The notes under the pieces are model-generated. The model was not told where the DNA came from and searched no databases. It saw only the letters and a list, made by a program, of their open reading frames with translations. A DNA stretch of 64,000 nt, taken from Coregonus clupeaformis. Taxonomy: Eukaryota > Chordata > Actinopteri > Salmoniformes > Salmonidae. A program made the position numbers and the translations under genes. The stretch spans positions 124,001 to 188,000 of the forward strand of contig NW_025534362.1 in the NCBI RefSeq assembly GCF_020615455.1, given 5' to 3'. This document shows positions 56,140 through 64,000 of this stretch, in pieces. Numbering within the stretch: position 1 is the stretch's first letter; each line of letters opens with the position of its first letter.

Positions 56140-57550
56140 CAGTGCATTCTGAAAGTATTCAGACCCCTTGACTTTTTCCACATATTATGTTACATCCATA
56201 TTCTAAAATTGATTAAATAGTTTTTCCCCCCTCATCAATCTACACACAATACCCCATAATGTCAAAGCAAAAGACAGGCTTTTAGAAGTTTTTCCTAATT
56301 TATTGATAAAAAACAGATATCAAATTTCCATAAGTATTCAGACCCTTTACTCAGTACTTTCTTGAAGCACCTTTGGCAGCGATTACAGCATCATGTCTTC
56401 TTGGGTAAGACGCTACAAGGTTGGAACACCTGTATTTGGGGAGTTTCATCCATTCATCTCTGCAGATCCTCGCAAGCTCTGTCAGGTTGGATGGGGAGCG
56501 TTGCTGCACAGCTATTTTCTGGTCTCTCTAGAGATGTTAAATCAGGTTCAAGTCTGGGCTCTGGCTGGGCCAGGTGAACCTTCGCCCCAGTCTGAAGTCC
56601 TGAGCGCTCTGGAGCAGGTTTTCATCAAGGATCTCTCTGTACTTTGCTCCGTTCATTATTCCCTCGATACTGACTAGTCTCCCAGTCCCTGCCTCTGAAA
56701 AACATCCGCACAGCATGATACTGCCACAACCATGCTTCACCGTAGGCTTGGTGCCAGGTTTCCTCCAGATGTGACGCTTGGCATTCAGGCCAAAGAGTTC
56801 AATCTTGGTAACATCAGACCAGAGAGTCTTATTTCTCATGGTCAGAGTCCTTTAGGTGCCTCTTGGCAAACTCCAAGCAGGCTGAACTCTGGAGCTCTGT
56901 CAAGTGATCATCTGGTTCTTGGTCACCTCCCTGACCAAGGCCCTTCTCCCCCGATTGCTCAGTTTGGCCGGACGGACAGCTCTAGGAAGAGTCTTGATGA
57001 TTCCAAACTTCTTCCATTTAAGAATGGAGGAGGCCACTGTGTTCTTGGGGACCTTCAATGCTGCAGACATTTTTTGGTACCCTTCCCCAGATCTGTGCCT
57101 CGACACAATCCTGTCTCGGAGCTCTACGGACAATTCTTTCGACCTCATGGCTTGGTTTTTGCTCTGACATGCAATGTCAACTGTGGGATGTTAGATAGAC
57201 AAGTGTGTGCCTTTTCAAACCATGTCCAATCAATTGAATTTATCTCAGGTGGACTCCAATCAAGTTGTATAAACATCTCAAGGAAGATCAATGGAAACAG
57301 GATGCACCTGATCAACATTTCGAGATTCATAGCAAAGGGTCTGGAATACTTATGTAAATAAGGTATCTGTTTTTTATTTCTAATGCATTTGCAAAAATAT
57401 CTAAACCTGTTTTCGCTTTGTCATTATGGGGTATTGTGTGTAGATTGATGAGGGATTTTTTAATTTAAAAAAAATCTCTTTTACAATAAGGCTGTAACGT
57501 ATTTTCTTGTTGAAAAAGTAAAGGGGTCTGAATACTTTCAGAATGCACTG
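56140..57550 (-). mobile_element. Tc1-like T3 element (duplicon B)
   Basis: 1411 bp with ends CAGTGCATTCTGAAAGTATT / AATACTTTCAGAATGCACTG, flanked by TA. The transposase N-terminus is on the minus strand at 57148-56900 (MRSKELSVELRDRIVSRHRS), and the DDE part from 56839 (WSDVTKIELFG). The QHDND segment is deleted exactly as in copy A, so the second catalytic Asp is missing. Confidence 0.9.
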
Positions 57551-57654
57551 TATAGACACTAACTATTTCACTTTAAACACTTTGTTATATTTATACACAA
57601 GAGAAGAAGAGGTTGCCCAGCACAAATTCATGTACAAACATTTTTCATTACATA

Positions 57655-57826
57655 TATTTGTAATTTAGCAGATGCTCTTATCCAGAGCGACTTATAGGAC
57701 CAATTGGGGTTAATTGCCTTGCTCAAGGCCACAACGACAGATTTTTGACCTAGTTGGCGTAGGATTCAAACCAGTGACCTTTCAGTTACCGGCCCAACAC
57801 TCTTAACCGCTAGGCTACCTGTTAAA
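57655..57826 (-). mobile_element. HpaI-type SINE (duplicon B)
   Basis: Paralogue of 22737-22906 at the same place relative to the T3 Tc1. Confidence 0.85.
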
Positions 57827-57939
57827 TACATAACACAATACGTGACATAAGTAGAATACAGAACACTTGAAACATTACAGGACATTTTTCATGATGGAAA
57901 TTGAAATATTAAAATGTGATTATAAAAAACAGAATTTTG

Positions 57940-58330
57940 GGGAAAACCATTTAAGAGCTGGAGTTATTATGCAGTCTGATAGCAGTGGGTAGAGTGGCGT
58001 TTCGCAGGCGGTTTGTACAGGCAGTTATACAGGACAGTTTGTGGCTGTTTGTCAGGAGCCTGGTGGTGCAGTTACCTCTTCTTGGAGGGAGCAGGTCATT
58101 CAGTGGATGGTCAAGAGTGTGCATGTCCTTCACCAGGGGGAATGCAGCCTGTTCTCGGCCTGCTCTGCAGTGACGGGAGCTGTGGTTGGACTGCTCCACC
58201 TCTGGAGATGATCCTCAAGGCCCTCCTCTGCACCCTGTCTAGTTGGGCCTGCTGCTTTTTACTGAATCCAACTAACAGCACTCATGGTGGATGTTAGAGC
58301 ACTCCACTACCAGAGATGAAACTGAGCTGG
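57940..58330 (-). pseudogene. LINE fragment (duplicon B)
   Basis: C-terminal reverse transcriptase scrap (HPLNDLLPPRRGNCTTRLL, then RTNRLRNATL...TAIRLHN) joined directly to an endonuclease scrap; the reverse transcriptase core present in A is deleted. Confidence 0.7.
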
Positions 58331-58405
58331 GGTGTTGTTTAGGACGGAGCTGAAGACACTCAAACTCTTCTTTCCCTAGGTCAGTTATTCTTCTCTTTGC
58401 CTGCA

Positions 58406-58990
58406 TACTGTGAATCATACATAGCCACGCCCCCTCATCGCATCCCCTCTCTGGACCTGTCATTTCTGAACAGCTGATAGTCTGTCATCAGAACAGCCTC
58501 AATTCGTCGGGGCATGGACTCTACAAGGTGTCGAAAGCGTTCCACAGGGATGCTGGCCCATGTTGACTGCAATGCTTCCCACAGTTGTGTCAAGTTGACT
58601 GGCAGTGGATTTCTACTCCGAATAGCTTGTTCCATCTCCTACAACAGATGCACAATTGGATTGGGATCTGGTGCCTCGGAAGGCCACTGTAGTAACCTGA
58701 ATTCACTGTCATGTTCGTGGAACCATTCCTGGACAAGCCTTGTGGCATGGGGCATAATCCTGCTGAAAAAAATGTTTAGATATCCTGTGGCATTCAATCG
58801 TTGCTCTACTTTTATCAAGGGGCCCAATACGTGCCATAAAAACACAACCCACACCACCACCACCAGCCTGCAATGCTGACACACAGCATGGATGCATGTA
58901 CTCATGGTTTCCTCCATACCCTAGTCCTCCCATCCAAGGTCATCTCAATATCTTTACAGTAGAAGCTATCTAAGCACAGCAAAACTGACA
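58406..58990 (-). pseudogene. Tc1-like T4-type transposase fragment, B only
   Basis: Minus-strand pieces VVVVWVVFLWHVLGPLIKVE, EQRLNATGYL, QEWFHEHDSEFRLLQWPSEA, PDPNPIVHLL and EALQSTWASIPVERFRHLVE, the C-terminal half of a Tc1 transposase with frame breaks. Duplicon A reads straight through here (near 24,030, CTGCCAAGGTGCAC), so this is a B-only insertion or an A-only loss. Confidence 0.8.
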
Positions 58991-59124
58991 AGGTGCACAC
59001 TGATCAGTAAAGCAAAGAGATGCTAACATTGTACAACGCTCCATTTCCTATGCACATTTCTCTCACAGTGAGAAACAATAGGATTACAATAGTGTTCTAT
59101 GCTTCCTTCATTTGATCCAATCCA

Positions 59125-60031
59125 CTACCACTTCTTATGTATACATTGGTGTCTTTTTAAATTGCCCAATCTGTAGAATCTCGTCTCACAGTCAGTGCAG
59201 TGATAAGTCTTCTCTCCAGTGTGTAACCGTTGGTGTGTTTTTAAGTTGCCCAAACGGGAGAATCTCTTGCCACATTAAGAGCAGAAGTAAGGCTTCTCTC
59301 CTGTGTGTGTTCTCTGATGACCTTGCAGCTTAGCTGTTGTTTTTAGATCAGTGGTAAGGATTCTCTCCTTTATGTTTACCTTGGTGTCTTTCTAAGTTTA
59401 CCAGTTGAGAGAAACTCTTCCCACAATCAGAGCAGGAGTAAGGCTTCTCTCCTGTTCGCTCGAAGGAGAGAGCGTGTGTATACGTTCATGTTTTTTAAGG
59501 TGCCCAGATGAGAGAAACTCTTCCCACAGTCAGAGCAGGAGTAAGGCTTCTCTCCTGTGTGTATACGTTCATGTGTTTTTAAGGTGCCCATTTGATGAGA
59601 AACTCTTCCCACAGTCAGAGCAGGAGTAGGCTTCTCTCCTGTGTGTATTCGTTCGATGTGTTTTTAAGGTGCCCAGTTGAGGAAACTCTTTCAACAATAA
59701 GTGCAGGAGTAAGGCATCTCTCCTGTGTGTGTTCTCTGATGAAGTCTTAGCTCTTTTGATGTTGTGAAGCATTTTCCACAGTCAGAGCAGGAGTAAGGCT
59801 TCTCTCCTGTGTGTATACATTCATGTGTTTTTAAGTGGCCCAGTTGAGAGAAACTCTTTCCACAGTCAGTACAGGAAAACAGATTCTCTCCTGTGTGTAA
59901 TTGTAGGTGTATTTTTAACTTTGATAGAACTGAGAAAATCTCCTCACAATGTGGGCAGTGGTGAGACCTCTTAGCTCTGTGATCTTCCTGCTGTTGCTCT
60001 CTGGATGTAGAGAATGTCTCAACATGGTCTC
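59125..60031 (-). pseudogene. C2H2 zinc-finger exon, decayed paralogue
   Basis: Same acceptor (ACACAG, exon from 60031), linker DHVETFSTS and first finger as exon 24146-25470. Fingers 1-3 are intact. The fourth starts YSCTYC then TGA (59,696 region), followed by several one-base shifts through fingers 4-8 (SHQMGTLKTHERIHTGEK, SSNGHLKNT), ending at HKKW and the same stop position. About 8 fingers remain recognisable against 15 in copy A. No exon 1 is in the window for this copy; by symmetry it would lie about 9 kb further right. Confidence 0.88.
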
Positions 60032-60277
60032 CTGTGTGAACAACAACAGAAGAACCAGTCAGTTGGTGTGATTTACATGTCAATCAAATGTATTCTTTTT
60101 ACATCAGAAGTTGTCAAAGTGCTATACAGAAACCCAACCTGAAACCCCAAAGAGCAAGCAATGCAGATGTAGAAGCCATATCATCCTCCACTCACTATCA
60201 CAAGGGTTAGTAACTACACAGACTCATTTCATAGAACTTTAAAACATTGGCAGTTTGTCTACTTCAAAAGTTTTATT

Positions 60278-60352
60278 CTACAATGTAGAAAATAGTAAAA
60301 ATTAAGAAAAACCCTTGAATGAGTAGGTGTGTCCAAACTTTTGACTGGTACT
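60278..60352 (-). mobile_element. Tc1-like terminal repeat fragment
   Basis: Inverted copy of 5698-5780 with the same junction to R1 (GGTACTGTAAATGCATAAA). Confidence 0.8.
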
Positions 60353-61011
60353 GTAAATGCATAAATGACAAAAGCCATTTAGTACAAAGTCACTGTTTGT
60401 TTTAGGCAGCACTATGTACTATTTTCCTTAATAACCTTGTCTTCACTGTATTACTTCAATCAAAAACCGATTATATTCACCATAGTAACATTTATCGATA
60501 AATACAGAAACAACTGAATGTGTCTGAATATTAGTACACATGTAGAAAACGGATAGCTCTGAGTGGCGCAGTGGTCTAAGTCACTGACGCAGTGCTAACG
60601 TGCCACTTAGGGTAGGGAGAATGGCGGCAGGGATGTAGCTCAGTTGATAGAGCGGGGCAACGCCAGGGTTGTGGTCGATTCACGAATATGTATTACTAAT
60701 GAATGAAGAGCTCTGTAAATACTAAATGTAAATGTAAATGTAATAATTTTTACATTCAGCTTCAAAACAGTAGTGCAACCGTGAAATTGTTTCTCTCTGC
60801 TGCACTGAAGTCCGTTGAGGCTGACCGAGTGGCGCGCCATTTTACCAGCTCGTTAATTTTACACAAAACCAAAAAATGCAAAAACAAACTCGGAAATCTA
60901 AAATAATTGGATTCTTTATGGAAATCCTAATAAAAGCAATCAGAGTAATTACATTTTGATTCCTCTGTAATTGTCATGCCCCCTAAAAAACGTAATGTGA
61001 AAACGTGCATG
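60353..61011 (-). repeat. Repeat R1, copy 4 (inverted, internally deleted)
   Basis: Matches 5697-5190 and 3690-3594 inverted, with the part between missing. SINE pieces interrupt it at 60553-60745, at the same AGAAAAC site used by the SINE at 5351. Confidence 0.75.
60553..60745 (+). mobile_element. Two SINE pieces in tandem
   Basis: 60555-60605 is a head fragment of the long SINE (GAGTGGCGCAGTGGTCTAAG). 60630-60745 is a tRNA-type SINE (GGATGTAGCTCAGTTGATAG, A box; GTTGTGGTCGATTCAC, B box) with an AAATGTAAATGTAAATG tail. Confidence 0.75.
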
Positions 61012-61185
61012 ATATTCTTTTTTGTGTGGGTATTTTACCCCCTTTTCTCCCCAATTTCGTGGTATCCGATTGGTAGTAGTTACAGTCCCTGTCCCATCGT
61101 TGCAACCCCCGTACGGACACAGGAGAGCCAAGGCGAGAGGCCTCCTAAACAAACAACCGAGCCGCACTGCTTCTTGACACAGTGC
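61012..61185 (-). mobile_element. Long SINE fragment
   Basis: Plus-strand reading has CCCCTTTTCTCCCCAATTTC and GGTATCCGATTGGTAGTAGT, inverted tail and body of the SINE family at 38876-39330. It is truncated by the 43-bp array. Confidence 0.8.
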
Positions 61186-61189
61186 CGGC

Positions 61190-61552
61190 TATCTCCTTTC
61201 TCCATGAGTATCCATAGGCTGTGTCCCAATAATATCTCCTTTCTCCATGAGTATCCATAGGCTGTGTCCCAATGATATCTCCTTTCTCCATGAGTATCCA
61301 TAGTCTGTGTCCCAATAATATCTCCTTTCTCCATGAGTATCCATAGGCTGTGTCCCAATAATATCTCCTTTCTCCATGAGTATCCATAGGCTGTGTCCCA
61401 ATGATATCTCCTTTCTCCATGAGTATCCATAGTCTGTGTCCCAATAATATCTCCTTTCTCCATGAGTATCCATAGGCTGTGTCCCAATGATATCTCCTTT
61501 CTCCATGAGTATCCATAGGCTGTGTCCCAATAATATCTCCTTTCTCCATGAG
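61190..61552. repeat. 43-bp minisatellite with three-unit higher order
   Basis: About 8.4 units containing TATCTCCTTTCTCCATGAGT. Variants at the unit end order as A-B-C-A-B-C-B-A (GGC..AATAA, GGC..AATGA, GTC..AATAA), a 129-bp higher-order period. Since 43 is one more than a multiple of three, all three minus frames stay open and produce look-alike proteins; these are artefacts. Confidence 0.95.
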
Positions 61553-61974
61553 ATACAATGTGTTTCTCTGCACACTTAGGGGCCTCGGCTATTGATGGAT
61601 TCAAGACAAGGTCGTTTTTATTGATCTCAGAGTCAAAGTAGCCTCTCATTTTGATCATTTGTGTGGTATTAAAAAATATTCTGTGAAAGACTCCAGTCAT
61701 CTAAAATGATGTAGAATTGCATGAAATCCATTTATAAAAAGAACACATTTTCCCCGGACTCTAGGCTACAAAAAATGTACTCCATGTGTGTAACTTCTGC
61801 AAGCGGCTCCACACCACTGCTCTATGCCCGTACGCGAAAGCCATGATAATGCATGCAATGCTTTGTTATAAAGGTTGTTTGTTTTTATCCGTTCTGGTAC
61901 CTCAGAGCCCCCCAGGTCACCCCCTCTCGGGCTCACTTTTGGTTCCGGCACCGCCCAATTTACAAATGAAGCAC
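61553..61974. other. Spacer, no gene seen
   Basis: No recognisable gene or TE end. Confidence 0.4.
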
Positions 61975-62960
61975 TGGAGAAGTGGGTAGCTGCCGCTGCC
62001 TCCTCCGGGACACTTCTCCTTTGCATAAAGTTAATCAGGCTGTTGATTGTGGCCTGTGGAATGTTGTCCCACTCCTCTTCAATGGCTGTGTGAAATTCCT
62101 GGATATTGGTGGGAACTGGACAAGCTGTGGTACACGTCGATCCAGACCATCCCATACATGCTCAAAGGGTGACATGTCTGGTGAGTATGCAGGCCATGGA
62201 AGAATTGGGACATTTTCAGCATGTTTAATTGTGTACAGATACTTGCGACATGGGGCTGTGCATTATCATGCTGAAACACAAGGTGATGGAGGTGGATGAA
62301 TGGCAGGACAATGGGCCTCAGGATCTTGTCATGGCATCTCTGTGCATTCAAACTGCCATCGATAAAATGCAATTGTGTTAGTTGTCTGTAGCTTATGCCA
62401 TCCCATACCATAACCCCAATACCACCATGGGGCACTCTGTCCACAACATTGACATCAGCAAACACACGGTGGTCAGCAGTTGTGAGGCTGGTTGGGCATA
62501 ATGCAAAATTCGCTAAAACAACATTGGAGGCAGCTAATGGTAGAGAAATTAACCCTAACATTCTCTGGCAACAGCTCTGGTGGACATTCCTGCAGTCAGC
62601 ATGCCAATTGCATGCTCCCTCAAAACTTGAGACATCTGTGGCATTGTGTTGTATGTATGAGTGGCATTTTTGTATTTGTTAGGGATCCCCATTAGATGCT
62701 GCCAAGCACCTCCTCAGCTACTCTTGTCCCCAACACAAGGTGCACCTGTGTAATAATGATCATGCTATTTAATCAGCTCCATGATATGCCACACCTGTCA
62801 GGTGGATGGATTATCTTGGCAAAGGAGAAATGCTCACTAACAGGGATGTAAACATTTTAGAAATACGTTTGTGTCTGGAACATTTCTGGGATCTTTTATT
62901 TCACCTCATGAAACATGGGACCAACACTTTACATGTTGCGTTTATATGTTTGTTCAGTGT
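61975..62960 (-). pseudogene. Tc1-like T2 transposase remnant (duplicon B)
   Basis: Minus-strand pieces in order: HRVFADVNVVDRVPHGGIGV, SYRQLTQLHFIDGSLNAQRC, LVFQHDNAQPHVASICTQ (second Asp), then EEEWDNIPQATINSLINFM. This is the best preserved T2 transposase in the window, though with shifts near 62,200. It contains the unfilled sites for the Tc1 at 26092 (TA 62406-62407) and for hAT-N2 (near 62,640). Confidence 0.85.
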
Positions 62961-63320
62961 AAGCAGTATATATTTTTTAAATCATACAAACTATCAATAA
63001 CGAAATTTAAATTGAACTATATCAGCCTGCTTTTCTGTTCTAATCAGGTCCCTACACAGGCTCAGAAGGATCCTGTGAGGGCGGAACATTTTCTGGCAAC
63101 AGTAGTCCTTGCAGGGCTTCTGCCGTGAAGTCTTGGAGACCCAAAAACTTCTCAGCTGCAGATATAATGATGTCCAGCTTCTTGGACTTCTTGTGCAGTA
63201 CAATTAATAACTGTGGCTGTAAATACTAAAAAAATCCACCTTCGAAATAAGTGTATCCAGATCACTTGATTGACGTACAACATTTGCAACTGGTTGCAGT
63301 GCATCCAACTTTTAGGTGCA
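62961..63320 (-). pseudogene. LINE ORF1 scrap (duplicon B)
   Basis: Matches 28,130-28,470. The part carrying the CCHC knuckles (28,470-28,860 in A) is deleted here. Confidence 0.65.
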
Positions 63321-64000
63321 TACACCGCCACCTACTGTACTGGTGTGTGAGGCCATTCACAGACTACATACATTAAATTCATTGATACGGTAATTCATAC
63401 AAAATTGCCCTGCCAAGTAATAGCCCACTCTAAAAAAGGTGAGGGAAAATGTTCTTGGTTCGTGCAGGTGACTGATCTTCTCAGCCCAATTGGCAGTACG
63501 CCCAGAACATTGTTCTGGGAACCAAAAGGGATATCTCAGTTTCAAGGTCTCAGCTTGGAGAGAAGAAGCCTTGTGAGGTATTGGTCTGTCACAAGCAGAA
63601 ACCAAATGTTATTGATAAATTAATTATGAATAAGCTAAATCATGCAAATATAACTTGTCTGTGTAAGCAGTATATAGGACAACTAACGGGACTGCCCCGG
63701 CAGAGCTCCCGACCGACGTGTACTATGGTGCTTTTAAGTTTGTTGGAACCTCTCCAGCTTGCTGATAAAAATAATTATTCATTTAAGTTTGACTTTGAGT
63801 CCCTTCGTGGCGATTTTCCACAACAAAAACCCACCACCCCATTCCACTATTTAACCCTATCTAGTCCTACGCCAGACCACTACCACTCAACACCCTCTCT
63901 GCAGCTGATCTGCAGTAAATCCCCGCAATCCCAAGTACTTCTCTGACGCTGCCACCACAGCCTCTATTTTCTGGGACTTTCAAACCATTTCTGCAGTACA
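63321..64000. repeat. Dispersed repeat and LINE ORF1 end (duplicon B)
   Basis: Matches 28,890-29,540, including CAACTAACGGGACTGCCCCG and the ORF1 C-terminal piece at 63,890-64,000 (minus strand). Runs off the window. Confidence 0.7.

Larger units (their letters stand above)
52790..64000 (+). repeat. Segmental duplicon B (pairs with 17942-29500)
   Basis: Direct copy of duplicon A running off the right end of the window. B-specific differences: T4-type Tc1 piece at 58406-58990, a deletion of about 600 bp in the LINE (at 58,280), more units in the 42-bp minisatellite, a frame-broken finger array, and about 1.7 kb (60,278-61,975) of R1, SINE and minisatellite sequence absent from A. Confidence 0.85.

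Noticed and set aside
55899..56220. Frames on both strands with YMGCQYLVNGSLAI / WHPMYIAKLPLT repeats
   Set aside because: 42-bp minisatellite artefact.
61080..61700. 206-, 142- and 128-codon minus frames with MEKGDIIGTQ-type repeats
   Set aside because: Three frames of the same 43-bp minisatellite.

Overview
This window is vertebrate nuclear DNA from a salmonid-type teleost. It contains a HpaI-type SINE, tRNA-derived SINEs with an L2-like 3' tail, many Tc1-like elements with long terminal repeats ending at TA, a fish C2H2 zinc-finger gene in the typical two-exon form, and very AT-rich spacers. I see no prokaryotic genes, CRISPR arrays or defence operons. Nearly every long reading frame is a transposable element (TE), a TE remnant or a tandem-repeat artefact. 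The only likely host gene is a multi-finger C2H2 zinc-finger gene on the minus strand, with exon 1 at 34.6 kb and the finger exon at 24.1-25.5 kb.

Layout. 0.2-3.1 kb: broken L2-like LINE. 3.6-5.8 kb: a dispersed repeat (called R1 here) carrying a solo-LTR-like insert, a SINE and a Tc1 end, into which a Ty3/gypsy LTR element (5.8-9.7 kb, gag-pol, 3' truncated) inserted. 9.7-15.9 kb: a minus-strand CACTA/EnSpm-like gene pair, a transposase and a multi-exon DUF4806-type protein, both only lightly damaged. 16.8-17.5 kb: another R1 copy. 17.9-29.5 kb: duplicon A (hAT remnant, Penelope fragment, Tc1 copies, LINE, the zinc-finger array, LINE ORF1). 31-34.5 kb: Tc1, L1/Tx1-like LINE and nested MITEs. 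34.6 kb: zinc-finger exon 1. 35-38.1 kb: R1, a non-autonomous hAT with a perfect target-site duplication (TSD), and a 41-bp minisatellite. 38.9-40.1 kb: SINE, Tc1 fragment, MITE. 40.8-45.0 kb: a complete autonomous-type hAT element with terminal inverted repeats (TIRs) and an 8-bp TSD. 45.1-47.8 kb: a 42-bp minisatellite of about 66 units. 48.3-52.4 kb: Tc1 elements, a MITE, and a hAT MITE with a solo LTR inside it. 52.4-64.0 kb: duplicon B, a direct copy of duplicon A about 34.9 kb downstream that runs off the window.

How it fits together. Duplicons A and B share old insertions (a Tc1 copy with the same internal deletion, a HpaI SINE, a Penelope fragment) and differ by younger ones (a Tc1 only in A, another Tc1-type fragment only in B, minisatellite copy number). 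This gives a relative history. The left edge of B lies inside a hAT element whose two flanks come from two different loci, which points to recombination between hAT copies. After duplication the zinc-finger array stayed open in A (15 fingers) and decayed in B. I did not find a new biological system. The most informative objects are the near-intact hAT element (one extra base in a homopolymer separates it from an open frame), the EnSpm/DUF4806 pair (frame broken by a 73-bp tandem duplication), and several insertions whose empty sites lie in the same window.
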